Positions 16,292 to 24,730 of a DNA stretch of 64,000 bases are shown here, one piece after another (position 1 is the first letter of the stretch; each line of letters begins with the position of its first letter). The notes under the pieces were generated by a model. The model was not told where the DNA came from and did not search any database. It was given only the letters and a program-made list of their open reading frames with translations. The stretch is from positions 2,170,001-2,234,000 of the forward strand of contig OY761542.1 in the NCBI GenBank assembly GCA_963664635.1, in the 5' to 3' direction. The DNA is from VXNE01 sp963664635. Its GTDB lineage: Bacteria > Pseudomonadota > Gammaproteobacteria > Pseudomonadales > Azotimanducaceae. A program made the translations under genes and the position numbers.

Positions 16292-17107
16292 CTACGACCA
16301 CTTGGGAGGGCGGTTCTCCTTGAAGGCGGCGACACCCTCGGCGAAGTCGGCATCCCGCATCATGTCCTCGAGCAGTTCCTCGGATGCCGCGACGGCGCCG
16401 GCGGCGTCGCGGTGCAGGTCGGCGTAGATCTGCTGCCGGGTGGTGCGCAAGGATGCCGGAGAGACCGTCCGGATCAGGTTGGCGGCGTAGTCGTAGGTAT
16501 GGGCCAGCAGTTGGTCGCCGGGCAGGACGGCGTTCACGAGGCCCAGGTCGAAGGCCTCGTCCGTGGTGAATTTCCGGCTCGACAGCAGCAGGTCGTTGGC
16601 GCGCGTCAGTCCGATCAGGCGGGGCAACAGCCACGAGAGCCCGTACTCCGCCGGCAGGTTCAGCTTGCCGTGCGCCGTGCTCAGGTTGGCGCCCGAGGCC
16701 GCGAAGCGCAGGTCGGCGTAACAGGCGAGCACCAGGCCCACCCCCGCCGCGGGCCCGTTGACCGCCGCGATCACGGGCTTGTCGAGCCCGAAGTGGTAGG
16801 CGAACGTCGCGTCGAACTCCGGCCGCACGCCGTAGCCGGGTCGCGCGATGGCGTCGTCGGTGCCGGAGTCGTAGCCGCCGCGCGCCACATGCCCGGTGAG
16901 CGCCTCGGCGTCGGCGCCGACGCAGAACGCGCGTCCCTCGCCGGTCACCACGATCGCCCGCACGTCACCGTCGGCATTGGCACGCGCCAGACTGTGCCGG
17001 TACTCCGCGTGCATGCGCCCGGTCCAGGCGTTCATGCGATGCGGTCGCGCCAGGGTGATGGTCGCGATGCCGTCCTCGACCCCGTAGCGGGTGGCTTTCA
17101 GGTCCAT
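16292..17107 (-). CDS. enoyl-CoA hydratase/isomerase family protein
   Basis: This 271-aa crotonase-fold protein begins MDLKATRYGVEDGIATITLA and has RPHRMNAWTGRM, AFCVGADAEAL (first oxyanion-hole loop) and NGPAAGVGLVLACYADLRFA (second). The HGKLNLPAEYGLSWLLPRLI segment follows. The ATG at 17107 is preferred, since the longer open frame upstream overlaps the LLM gene and has no similarity. It lies 25 nt after the LLM-type oxidoreductase on the same strand, so the two are probably cotranscribed. Confidence 0.88.
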   Translation of the reverse strand: MDLKATRYGVEDGIATITLARPHRMNAWTGRMHAEYRHSLARANADGDVRAIVVTGEGRAFCVGADAEALTGHVARGGYDSGTDDAIARPGYGVRPEFDATFAYHFGLDKPVIAAVNGPAAGVGLVLACYADLRFAASGANLSTAHGKLNLPAEYGLSWLLPRLIGLTRANDLLLSSRKFTTDEAFDLGLVNAVLPGDQLLAHTYDYAANLIRTVSPASLRTTRQQIYADLHRDAAGAVAASEELLEDMMRDADFAEGVAAFKENRPPKWS

Positions 17108-17132
17108 CCGCGGCTCCCGCCGACGCACCCGG

Positions 17133-17972
17133 TCAGCCGGGGAGGAAGCCGGTGAGCCGGTCCATCCGTCGGCGGGTGGCGTCCGGTTCGTCGGGCGGTA
17201 CGGCCAAGATGATGCGTTCCACGCCGGCTTCGGTAAAGCGGGCGACGAGGTCCGGGTCGGGCGGCAACCCGAACACGGACACGCCGATGCTGTCCGGGTC
17301 CCGACCAGCCTCTTCGGCGAGGCGCCGCAGGGTCGGGATGCCGTCGAGGACCTGTTCCGGGTTCCGCGCGCGGGGCAGCCAGCCATCGCCATGCTGCACG
17401 ATGCGGCGCAGGGTGTGGATGGTCTCGCCGCCCAGGAGGATGGGCGGATGCGGCTGCTGCACGGGCTTCGGCCACGAAAGGATGGGATCGAAGTCCACGT
17501 AATCGCCGTGGAACTCGGCCTTGACCTCGGTCCAGATCGCCTTCATCGCCTGCATCTGCTCGGCGAGGCGCTTGAAGCGCGTGTCCCACTCGGTGCCGTG
17601 GTGCTCCGCCTCCTCGCGGTTCCAGCCGCCGCCGAGGCCGAACAGGAAGCGGCCCCCGGAGAGATGGTCGACGCTCGCGGCGGCCTTCGCCGCCGTGATG
17701 GTGTCGCGCTCGACGATCAGAACGATGCCCGTGCCGAGCTTGATCGTCGACGTCACCGCCGCCGCAGCGCCCAGGGCCGTGAAAGGGTCGAAGGTGTGCG
17801 CGTATTCCCGCGGCAGGTCGCCGCCGCCGGGCCACGGTGTGCGCCGGGACGCGGGAATGTGCGTGTGTTCCGGAATCCAGAACGACTCGAACCCGCGCGC
17901 CTCGGCTTCGCGGGCGAGGTCCGGGACCGGCATGGAATAGTCGGTGGCGAAGTTGAAGAGTCCGATGTTCAT
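17133..17972 (-). CDS. LLM-class F420-dependent oxidoreductase
   Basis: This 279-aa luciferase-like monooxygenase-fold protein uses F420 or flavin. It begins MNIGLFNFATDYSMPVPDLA. Family signatures are FESFWIPEHTHIP, IKLGTGIVLIVERDTITAAK, DHLSGGRFLFGLGGGWNREE and HPPILLGGETIHTLRRIVQHG. The HLSGGRFxxGxGxGW block is diagnostic. It is divergent from the phosphotriesterase-like gene across 87 nt and heads a two-gene unit with a crotonase. The substrate is unknown. Confidence 0.88.
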   Translation of the reverse strand: MNIGLFNFATDYSMPVPDLAREAEARGFESFWIPEHTHIPASRRTPWPGGGDLPREYAHTFDPFTALGAAAAVTSTIKLGTGIVLIVERDTITAAKAAASVDHLSGGRFLFGLGGGWNREEAEHHGTEWDTRFKRLAEQMQAMKAIWTEVKAEFHGDYVDFDPILSWPKPVQQPHPPILLGGETIHTLRRIVQHGDGWLPRARNPEQVLDGIPTLRRLAEEAGRDPDSIGVSVFGLPPDPDLVARFTEAGVERIILAVPPDEPDATRRRMDRLTGFLPG

Positions 17973-18059
17973 GGGGGTCTAGAGTAACATCGCGGCGCGG
18001 CGTGTCCGGCGGACGGACCGGCCGGACAGGCGGCGCGACGCAAGCGGACAGGGAACACG

Positions 18060-19013
18060 ATGACACAGATCAACTCGGTACTCGGGCCGATATCGTCCGA
18101 CGATCTCGGTTTCACGCTGATGCACGAACACGTCATGGTCGCGGGGCCGGCGCTGTATCGCTGGCACCCGGAGCTGCTCGGACCGGAGCCCGAGGAAACG
18201 GCCATCGCGGCGCTCAGGCGCGCCAAGGCGCAGGGCATCGACACCATGGTCGACGCGACCACGTTCGACCTCGGCCGGGAACCGGAGCTTCTCGCCCGCG
18301 TCTCCCGGGCGTCGGGCGTCAACATCATCAACGTGACGGGATGGTGGCTCGACGTGCCGCGCTGGCTGGACGGCGTCTCGCCCAAGCAGCTCGCGCGGGA
18401 GTTCGTGCGCGAGCTTGAGCAGGGCTTCCACGGCACGGACGTCAAGGCCGGACTCCTGAAGTGCGCCGCGGACTCGGAAGGCGTCACGCGGCGCCTCGAG
18501 GTCATGGCCCGGGCGGTGGCGCGCGCGCACAACGAGACGGGGGCGCCGATCATGGTGCACTCCTATCCCACCGGACACGTCGGGCGGCGGCAGATCGAGA
18601 TCTTCCGGGAGGAGGGGGTGGACCTGACGAAGGTGAAGATCGACCACTCGAACGACACCACGGACACCGAGTACCTGCGGTGGATCCTCGACCAGGGCTG
18701 CTACCTGGGGCTCGACCGGTACCCGGGCCAGCTTGTCAGTTCACACATGCGCACGGTTACCCTGAAGGCCCTGATCGACATGGGGTACACCGACCAGCTC
18801 TGCCCTTCCCACGACTGCGTATGCCTGCACATCTTCAAGGAGAACCCGGACGGCTCCATGCCGGACGAGCACCAGTTCAAGCGCTTCAACGTCGACGAGT
18901 TCCAGTACATCCACCGCCACGTGATTCCCGATCTCCTCGAGATGGGCGTGGACGAAGCGACGGTGCACGCGCTCTTCGTCGACAACCCGCGGCGGTACTT
19001 CGGCGGGAGTTGA
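18060..19013 (+). CDS. phosphotriesterase-family metal-dependent hydrolase
   Basis: This 317-aa TIM-barrel amidohydrolase retains all binuclear metal ligands of the family: H22 and H24 in LMHEHV, bridging lysine K134 in AGLLKCA, H167 in MVHSYP, H196 in IDHSND and D252 in SHDCVC. PTE homologues hydrolyse lactones or phosphotriesters, and the natural substrate is more often a lactone. It is divergent from the LLM/crotonase pair and upstream of a decayed vapBC pair. The intact ligand set argues that it is active. Confidence 0.88.
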   Translation: MTQINSVLGPISSDDLGFTLMHEHVMVAGPALYRWHPELLGPEPEETAIAALRRAKAQGIDTMVDATTFDLGREPELLARVSRASGVNIINVTGWWLDVPRWLDGVSPKQLAREFVRELEQGFHGTDVKAGLLKCAADSEGVTRRLEVMARAVARAHNETGAPIMVHSYPTGHVGRRQIEIFREEGVDLTKVKIDHSNDTTDTEYLRWILDQGCYLGLDRYPGQLVSSHMRTVTLKALIDMGYTDQLCPSHDCVCLHIFKENPDGSMPDEHQFKRFNVDEFQYIHRHVIPDLLEMGVDEATVHALFVDNPRRYFGGS

Positions 19014-19063
19014 GCCGGGGGTGGGCGAGGCGCTTGACGCCCCGCGCGTCGGGAAGATGGGAG

Positions 19064-19082
19064 GTATACTGCGGGTGTATAC
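19064..19082. promoter_or_regulatory. GTATAC repeat pair before the RHH antitoxin, probable operator
   Basis: GTATAC occurs at 19064-19069 and 19077-19082, separated by TGCGGGT. Each half is itself palindromic, so the pair is symmetric. TATACT (19065-19070) also resembles a -10 box. The RHH gene starts 20 nt downstream, which fits autoregulation by the antitoxin. Confidence 0.45.
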
Positions 19083-19102
19083 ATCGTCGCCATGGTCAGA
19101 AC

Positions 19103-19336
19103 ATGATCAGGACGCAGATCTACCTCACCGCTCGGCAGCGTGATCGGCTGTCGGCCATCGCCAAGGCTGGGAGCAGACCGCGGAGTGAACTCATCCGCGA
19201 GGCCATCGACCGGTTCCTGGAGCAGGATGCACATGCGAGGCGCGACGCCGTGCTGCGTCGGGCGGCCGGAGTCTGGCGGCATCGAGCCGACCTGCCAGAC
19301 CTGGGCACCCTGCGCGACACCTGGAACAGGGACTGA
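19103..19336 (+). CDS. ribbon-helix-helix antitoxin, VapB-like
   Basis: This 77-aa protein begins MIRTQIYLTARQRDRLSAIA, the beta strand and helix of a MetJ/CopG-type ribbon-helix-helix domain, then GSRPRSELIREAIDRFLEQ. The C-terminal part (VWRHRADLPDLGTLRDTWNR) is the toxin-binding tail seen in VapB proteins. It immediately precedes a PIN-domain remnant. A symmetric GTATAC pair before the gene is a plausible operator. The antitoxin itself looks intact although its toxin does not. Confidence 0.75.
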   Translation: MIRTQIYLTARQRDRLSAIAKAGSRPRSELIREAIDRFLEQDAHARRDAVLRRAAGVWRHRADLPDLGTLRDTWNRD

Positions 19337-19338
19337 CC

Positions 19339-19599
19339 CTGGCGCCACGCGTTCTGGTCGACACCGGCATCCTGATCGACTACCTCCGCGGGCAGCCGAA
19401 TGCCGTACGGTTCGTGACGGGTCACGGCGACGACATCATCGTGTCCGCCATATCGGTCGCGGAGCTGTACGCCGGGGTGCGTGGTGACGCCGAGGGCCGG
19501 GAGTCGGCAACTGCCGTTGCGGTCGACGCCGCGCTCAAGCCCCTGAATATCCGTCACCATCCGATGTTCGAGGGGCTGGAGCCGGCGTATCGAAAGTGA
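19339..19599 (+). pseudogene. PIN-domain toxin (VapC-like) with internal deletion
   Basis: The frame from the CTG at 19339 reads LAPRVLVDTGILIDYLRGQP, the canonical VapC N-terminus with the first catalytic Asp. It continues to IIVSAISVAELYAGVRG with the conserved Glu, then jumps to VDAALKPLNIRHHPMFEGLE and ends PAYRK. The end resembles a normal VapC C-terminus (LNxRHFPMFxxLExPYR), but about 45 residues that normally hold the central helices and further acidic residues are missing. At 86 aa it is much shorter than the usual ~130. No ATG start is available, so initiation would be at CTG or not at all. It is probably inactive. Confidence 0.65.
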
Positions 19600-19646
19600 T
19601 GCGCGTCCAGGCCTGACCCGCGGATGCGGTGACCCTTGGCGCGGGA

Positions 19647-20252
19647 TCAGATCGGGCCCGGACCGACGCGCCCTTCGAGGATCCACCGGATCATCGGGAG
19701 GTGGGCGCGGCCGACGAATATCTCCCCCTCGACCAGGTAGGTCGGGGCGTTGAAGATTCCGGCCGCGGCGAGGCTTGCCTGCAGGGCGGTGAACGCGTCG
19801 GTGTCCCGCGGGAGTTCGTGCGCACCGACTTCCTCGAGGATCGCCCGCAGCGCGCCGCGATCCTCGAGGTCGAGCTCCGCCTTCCAGTAGCGCTCGAACG
19901 TGCGGTCGAGGAACCCGTGCAGGGTGTCGTCGGACTGCGCCTTCGCGGTGAGCATGGCCATGCCCGCCAGGGTGGAGTCCGGTGCGCGGTCGGGTTCGAG
20001 AATGGTGAGCCCGGCAGCCCCCGCGTAGCGGGCCAGATCCATGGCGCGGTAGGCGACCCGATGACGCTTGTGGCGTGCGCTGCGGTCGTCTCCGTCGGGG
20101 GCGGGCCGCGGCGGGGAGGTCACGACGGGCAGCCAGTCGACGTCCACCCCGCACTCGCGGACCAGCGCGCGCGTCGGCGCGAGCGCCAGGTAGCATTCGG
20201 GACTCTTGATGTCGATGGCGACCGTCAGCGGCTTGGTCGGGAGATCACTCAC
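19647..20252 (-). CDS. DsbA-fold/2-hydroxychromene-2-carboxylate isomerase-like protein, copy 2
   Basis: This 201-aa kappa-GST/DsbA-fold protein has a GTG start at 20252 that overlaps the stop of its paralogue by 8 nt. The N-terminal strand VAIDIKSPECYLALAP has SP where thioredoxins have CxxC, so it is not a thiol oxidase. A Ser at this site is the catalytic residue in HCCA isomerases. The ending IFNAPTYLVEGEIFVGRAHL, then PMIRWILEGR, matches the family (xPxxVVDGExFxGxxxLxxxxW). It is cotranscribed with a second copy and two crotonases, which suggests isomerisation in an aromatic or CoA-thioester catabolic route. Confidence 0.82.
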   Translation of the reverse strand: MSDLPTKPLTVAIDIKSPECYLALAPTRALVRECGVDVDWLPVVTSPPRPAPDGDDRSARHKRHRVAYRAMDLARYAGAAGLTILEPDRAPDSTLAGMAMLTAKAQSDDTLHGFLDRTFERYWKAELDLEDRGALRAILEEVGAHELPRDTDAFTALQASLAAAGIFNAPTYLVEGEIFVGRAHLPMIRWILEGRVGPGPI

Positions 20253-20955
20253 TGGCGGCCTCGAAGCGGCGGTAGGCGATGTCCGGAGCGGGTCCCTGGC
20301 GACCCGAGAGGATCCAGCGCACCATCGGCAGGTTCTCGCGCCCGAAGAAATACTCCCCGTCCACGACGTAGCCCGGGACCCCATGGATTCCCGCGTCGAA
20401 GGTGGCCGCCTGCATGGCGTCGTGCTCGGTCCGGCCGGGCCCCTGGTGGAAGTCCTCGAAACCGGCAACGTCCGCCCCCGCCTCGGCGAGCACGCCGGTG
20501 ACGACCGCGGGGTCCTCGGCGTCCAGTTCGCGGCGCCAGAAGCGCTCGTAGGTCGTGTCCGTGTAGCGCCTGAGGACCTCCCGGCCCTGGCGCTTGGCCC
20601 ACATCATGGCGATGTGCGCGAGCGACGTGTCCCAGATCTTGACGGTCCCGCGCAGGGTGTAACCGAGGAGCCGCGCGTAGCGGCGCGCGTCCCGGTAGGC
20701 GTAGCGGACCCCCTGCCACTGTTCCGCCGTGCGGTTCTGTTCGACCACCCTGTCCTGGGCATCGAGGCGCGCGGAACCGAGGAAGCTCGGGATGTCGAGG
20801 GTGAGCGGCCGCCAGTCGATCTCGATGCCGAGCTGGTCCTCGATCGCGTGCGTGGGATCCTTGGCGATGAACGCGTATGGGCTCTTGAAATCGATGTACA
20901 CGATGAGCGGCGCAGCGGAGCGCAGCGGGTCGAAATCGTGGCGTTCCATGCTCAT
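20245..20955 (-). CDS. DsbA-fold/2-hydroxychromene-2-carboxylate isomerase-like protein, copy 1
   Basis: This 236-aa paralogue of the next gene has IVYIDFKSPYAFIAKDPTHA with Ser in place of a CxxC motif. Its GIHGVPGYVVDGEYFFGREN, then LPMVRWILSGRQ, is the usual C-terminal cis-Pro and dimer region. The ATG at 20955 overlaps the upstream crotonase stop by 4 nt (ATGA), so translation is coupled. Tandem diverged HCCA-isomerase-like proteins in one operon may form a heterodimer. That is inference. Confidence 0.82.
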   Translation of the reverse strand: MSMERHDFDPLRSAAPLIVYIDFKSPYAFIAKDPTHAIEDQLGIEIDWRPLTLDIPSFLGSARLDAQDRVVEQNRTAEQWQGVRYAYRDARRYARLLGYTLRGTVKIWDTSLAHIAMMWAKRQGREVLRRYTDTTYERFWRRELDAEDPAVVTGVLAEAGADVAGFEDFHQGPGRTEHDAMQAATFDAGIHGVPGYVVDGEYFFGRENLPMVRWILSGRQGPAPDIAYRRFEAASE

Positions 20956-21665
20956 CGCAGCGATGCCTCGAAGGGCAGATCGACCCCCGCAAGCATGGCG
21001 CGTTTCGTCTCGCGGTACGCCTCGGGATCGAGGGTGGCAAGCGTCGCCAGGAAGGGGCGGGCCTCCTCGAGCAGGTCGCTGCCCGCAGGGTAGACGCGGT
21101 GCACGAGACCATGCTCGTACGCCCTCGCTCCGTCCATCCGCTCGCCCAGGTAGGCGATGGGCGTGACGGCCGACTGGTCCACCTGGCGCACGAGCTTGTA
21201 GGACCAGCCTTCGGCGGCCCACATCGCCCGGTGGATGCGCGGGTCGCCGTAGTTGACGTCCGCCGTTGCGAGGCGGAAGTCGCAGGAGAGGCTGTAGTCG
21301 TAGCCGGACCCGAGGGCCGCGCCGTGCATCAGCGCCACGGTCGGCTTGCCGACGTGGCGCACCCAGCCGGCGGTTTCGAGGAGCAGGGCGGGGCCCAACC
21401 CGAGATCGAGGTCCACCAGCCGGTTCTGCATGCGTGGCGGCCAGGATCTGGTGTCCGCCGCGAGGTCGTCCCCGGCGCAGAACGCGCGGCCCATCCCGGA
21501 CAGGGCGATGACGCGGACGCCGGGCTCGGCATCCGCGTCGAGGAATGCGCGCCCGATCCGCTCGTGCTGCACCGGGTCGATGGCGTTCAGCTTCTCGGGC
21601 CGGTTCAGCCGGACGTGCCGGACGGCGCCGTCGTCCTTGACCAGGAGGGGAGCGGGGTCGCTCAT
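20952..21665 (-). CDS. enoyl-CoA hydratase/isomerase family protein
   Basis: This 237-aa crotonase-fold protein begins MSDPAPLLVKDDGAVRHVRL and has NRPEKLNAID, the first oxyanion loop GRAFCAGDDLAAD and the second GAALGSGYDYSLSCDFRLA. The start overlaps the upstream crotonase stop as ATGA. It is about 20-30 residues shorter than typical hydratases at the C-terminus, where the trimerisation helix lies. It is the second gene of a four-gene overlapping operon. Confidence 0.87.
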   Translation of the reverse strand: MSDPAPLLVKDDGAVRHVRLNRPEKLNAIDPVQHERIGRAFLDADAEPGVRVIALSGMGRAFCAGDDLAADTRSWPPRMQNRLVDLDLGLGPALLLETAGWVRHVGKPTVALMHGAALGSGYDYSLSCDFRLATADVNYGDPRIHRAMWAAEGWSYKLVRQVDQSAVTPIAYLGERMDGARAYEHGLVHRVYPAGSDLLEEARPFLATLATLDPEAYRETKRAMLAGVDLPFEASLR

Positions 21666-22456
21666 CGCCCGGTGAAGCGGGGTTCGCGCCGCTCGCGCCA
21701 TGCCTGCACGCCTTCGTGCCGGTCCTCGATGACGTGGGTCTGGCGGACGCCGAGGCTGTGGACCATGGCGGACTCGAAGTCGAGATCGAGCTGCCCGAGC
21801 ACCTGCATCTTGTGCACTTCCCACGCCCGCGTCGGCATGGCGGCGATGTTGGCGATGATGGCGTCGGCCGCGTCACGGGTGTCGACGACCTGGTGCACCA
21901 GCCGGATACGCAGCGCCTCCGCCGCATCGAGTGCCTCGCCGAGCAGCAGGATGCGCATGGCCTGGGACTGGCCGATCAGGCGGGGCAGCACGTACGCGAT
22001 GCCGGTGGAAGCAGCCGTTCCGGTGGGTACGCGCGGATCGTCGATCCGGGCGTCCGGCAGGGCCAGGCGCAGGTCGCAGACGCAGGCGAGGTCGAGCGCC
22101 AGACCGGAGACGGCGCCTTCGAGGACCGCCACGGTGGGCTTCATCAGGGACCGCAGGGCACGCAGGGCGTCCTGCTCGGGGAGGGGGGCGGGGCCGTGCA
22201 AACCGCTGGGTCTACGGTGTCCGAAGCGCTTCGGCCAGGGGCCCATGTCGGTGGCCGCGCCGGCGGAAAAGAGGCCGTTCGTCCCGGTCAGCGCGAGGAC
22301 GCGGACATCGGGGTCGTCGGCCGCCGAACGGCACAGCGACGCCAGTGCCTCGAGCGTCGCGTAGTCGATGCGGTTGTCGTCGCCGTGGTCGAAGGCGAGG
22401 GTCAGGCGTCCGTCGCGCGACTCGGTGTCCAGGCGGTCCGTCGGTGACTCGTACAT
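21662..22456 (-). CDS. enoyl-CoA hydratase/isomerase family protein, operon lead gene
   Basis: This 264-aa crotonase-fold protein heads an operon of four overlapping genes. It has GLFSAGAATDMG (first oxyanion loop) and EGAVSGLALDLACVCDLRLA (second), then DPRVPTGTAASTGIAYVLPR. The ATG at 22456 (MYESPTDRLD) is preferred over an ATG at 22498 that would add a low-complexity PTPTPT stretch encoded by a G-rich simple repeat. The NRPxxxN segment of typical hydratases is replaced by DHGDDNRIDYATL, so it is a divergent member. Confidence 0.8.
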   Translation of the reverse strand: MYESPTDRLDTESRDGRLTLAFDHGDDNRIDYATLEALASLCRSAADDPDVRVLALTGTNGLFSAGAATDMGPWPKRFGHRRPSGLHGPAPLPEQDALRALRSLMKPTVAVLEGAVSGLALDLACVCDLRLALPDARIDDPRVPTGTAASTGIAYVLPRLIGQSQAMRILLLGEALDAAEALRIRLVHQVVDTRDAADAIIANIAAMPTRAWEVHKMQVLGQLDLDFESAMVHSLGVRQTHVIEDRHEGVQAWRERREPRFTGR

Positions 22457-22657
22457 CGTCTTGTCGCTGCGTGTGGGGGTGGGGGTGGGTGTACGCACAA
22501 CCCGCCGCGGGTACGGTGATGTCGCTGCGCTGTGTTGCCGCCGTGTCGTCAGGTTCGGCGTTGCGGGCTTCCGTTGGTGTCTTGTGGTGTCTTGCGCCCG
22601 GGTTTTCGTTGTTTTGGGGTGGCGCGCGTCTTGTGTCGCCCTTGGTTTGCGGGTTCG

Positions 22658-22837
22658 CTACGCCCGGCGCGGTTTGAGAACGAGCTGCTTGCGCCCGCTG
22701 CTCGATGGGCCCTGCCCGCTCACCCCCATGGGGATTTGCTTGATCTTGTTGCCCGATTTCAGAAATGCGTCCACATCTGCCGCGAGTTGCTCCCTGGTGC
22801 GGGCAATGGCCGCATCCGTACGTGGTTTGTTTGCCAT
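22658..22837 (-). CDS. small conserved-looking protein of 59 aa
   Basis: This frame begins MANKPRTDAAIARTREQLAA and continues DVDAFLKSGNKIKQIPMGVS. A strong GGGAGGAACT ribosome-binding site sits directly before the ATG. The AAxVxAFLxxGxKIxxI block resembles the C-terminal part of the gammaproteobacterial RNA-polymerase-associated protein SutA. The similarity is short and I give no function. The basic Lys/Arg-rich tail (GRKQLVLKPRRA) could bind nucleic acid. It is monocistronic, in a 590-nt interval between a crotonase operon and a transporter. Confidence 0.6.
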   Translation of the reverse strand: MANKPRTDAAIARTREQLAADVDAFLKSGNKIKQIPMGVSGQGPSSSGRKQLVLKPRRA

Positions 22838-23052
22838 AGTTCCTCCCTGCGACCAACTACTGTACCGTCCGTGCGCCGAAGTTGGAACATTGACATGCGC
22901 TCCGGAATTGGGTAACCGCCCGCCGTTGGCTGAGTCTGTTGCCCGAACGCCCGGACGGGCTATGCTTCGTCCTCCCGGGGGTCGCCCGGCCCGCGCGGTT
23001 CCCGAACCCCGGAAGCATGACGGCGGGACGCCCGGCGTACCGGTGGACTCGA

Positions 23053-24690
23053 ATGGCTGATCAGAGCCGCGAAGGCGCGAGCTACGACCTGCGGACGTTG
23101 CGCGGCGACCTGTTCGGGGGCGTCACGGCGGCCGTGGTGGCGCTGCCCGTCGCCCTGGGCTTCGGGCTCGCTTCCGGCATGGGGGCGGCGGCGGGGCTCT
23201 ACGGGGCGGTCGCGGTCGGGTTCTTTGCGGCGATCTTCGGCGGCACGCGGTCCCAGGTGTCGGGTCCGACGGCGCCGATGACGGTGGCGATGGCGGTCAT
23301 CGTGACCACCCATGCCGGCACGCTCGCCGAGGCCCTGACCATCGTGGTGCTCGGCGGCCTGCTGCAGATTCTCCTCGGCCTGTCACGGATCGGGCGCTAC
23401 GTGGCCTATACGCCGCACGTGGTCGTCTCGGGCTTCATGTCGGGCATCGGCATCATCATCATGGTGATGCAGGTGCTGCCGCTGCTCGGAACGCCGGCCG
23501 TGCCGGGCGGGGCGGCGGGCGCCATCGGCGCGCTGCCGGATGCGGTCGGGCAGATGAATCCCAGTGCGCTCGGCATCGGGGTCATGACCCTCGCCATCGG
23601 CGCCTTCTGGCCGCGGCGTTTCGACCGGATGGTCCCCGGCGTGCTCGTTGCACTCGTCGCCGGCACGTTCCTCGGGGTGGCGTGGCTGACCGCCGCGCCC
23701 ACCATAGGACACATTCCGACGGGACTGCCGGCGCTGCAGTGGACGGCGCCATCGGCCGACTTCCTGGCGCGGGCGCTGGAACCCGCGCTCATCCTGGCGC
23801 TGCTTGGCTCCGTGGACAGCCTCCTGATATCGCTGGTCGCGGATTCGCTCACCGGCACGCGCCACCGGCCCAACCGCGAACTCGTGGGGCAGGGGCTCGG
23901 CAACGTCGTCGCGGGGCTGTTCGGTGGCTTGCCTGGCGCCGGTTCGCCGGTCCTGACCGTGACGAACATTCGCTCGGGCGGCCGGACGCGGGTGTCGGGC
24001 GCGGTCTATTCGCTGCTGCTGCTCGGCGTGCTGCTCGGGCTCAGCCGTTTCGCCGAACCGATTCCCCAGGCGGTGCTGGCGGCGATCCTGATGCGGATCG
24101 GCTGGGGCATCGTCGACTGGCGTCTGCTGGCGCGCGTCCACCGCCTCCAGCCGGAGCACCTCATCGTCCTCCTTGCGACGCTTGGCCTCACCGTTTTCGT
24201 GGACCTCATCACGGCCGTCGCGGTGGGGCTGATCGCCGCCGGCATGGCGCATGCGCGACAGCTCGAGGGGCTCGAACTCGACAGCGCGGTGTCGGTGCCC
24301 CTGCTCGACCAGACGTTCTTCGCCGGCCGGGAGGAACTGGTGACGGACCCATACTCCGCGCGCGTGGGACTGGTGGCGCTCCGCGGCCGCTTCACGGTGG
24401 CGTCGTCCCGCAAGCTCATGGAGGTGATCGGCGCCGACGTCAAGGACCACGAGGTCGTCGTCTTCGACTTCTCCGGCGCGACGTATGTCGACTACAGCGC
24501 CGCGATGGTGCTCGAAGGGCTGCTCGAAGAGGCGGCCGGGTCCAACACCGAATCGGTCGTGATGGGGCTCGACGGTCCCGTGGCGGACACCCTCGACCGG
24601 CTCGACGTCCTGCGGAAGATTCCCGGGGATCGGGTCGTCGGAGACCTGGACCAGGCACGGGACGTGGCGGCCCGGCTGCTGTACGGTTGA
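23053..24690 (+). CDS. SulP/SLC26-family anion transporter with STAS domain
   Basis: This 545-aa inner-membrane protein has about 12 hydrophobic segments from residue 20 to 420, starting RGDLFGGVTAAVVALPVALG, then GSRSQ-like GTRSQVSGPTAPMTV, a SulP core motif. The C-terminal ~130 residues form a cytoplasmic STAS domain (VGLVALRGRFTVASSRKLME, then VVVFDFSGATYVDYSAA). SulP members import sulfate, bicarbonate or dicarboxylates. A beta-carbonic anhydrase 2 kb downstream on the same strand makes bicarbonate worth considering, but this is weak. The ATG at 23053 fits the start of the cytosolic N-terminus. A start further upstream would add a Pro-rich stretch with no similarity. Confidence 0.87.
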   Translation: MADQSREGASYDLRTLRGDLFGGVTAAVVALPVALGFGLASGMGAAAGLYGAVAVGFFAAIFGGTRSQVSGPTAPMTVAMAVIVTTHAGTLAEALTIVVLGGLLQILLGLSRIGRYVAYTPHVVVSGFMSGIGIIIMVMQVLPLLGTPAVPGGAAGAIGALPDAVGQMNPSALGIGVMTLAIGAFWPRRFDRMVPGVLVALVAGTFLGVAWLTAAPTIGHIPTGLPALQWTAPSADFLARALEPALILALLGSVDSLLISLVADSLTGTRHRPNRELVGQGLGNVVAGLFGGLPGAGSPVLTVTNIRSGGRTRVSGAVYSLLLLGVLLGLSRFAEPIPQAVLAAILMRIGWGIVDWRLLARVHRLQPEHLIVLLATLGLTVFVDLITAVAVGLIAAGMAHARQLEGLELDSAVSVPLLDQTFFAGREELVTDPYSARVGLVALRGRFTVASSRKLMEVIGADVKDHEVVVFDFSGATYVDYSAAMVLEGLLEEAAGSNTESVVMGLDGPVADTLDRLDVLRKIPGDRVVGDLDQARDVAARLLYG

Positions 24691-24730
24691 CCGGTACCGC
24701 CGCGCGCCCGTGGGGACTAAGGAGACCGTC

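Noticed and set aside
19034..19070. TTGACG...TATACT as a sigma70 promoter for the RHH antitoxin
   Set aside because: The spacer would be 25 nt, too long for a standard promoter. Only the palindromic operator-like pair was kept.
19647..20955. DsbA thiol-disulfide oxidoreductases
   Set aside because: The CxxC site is replaced by SPxx in both proteins, so they fit the HCCA-isomerase/kappa-GST branch.
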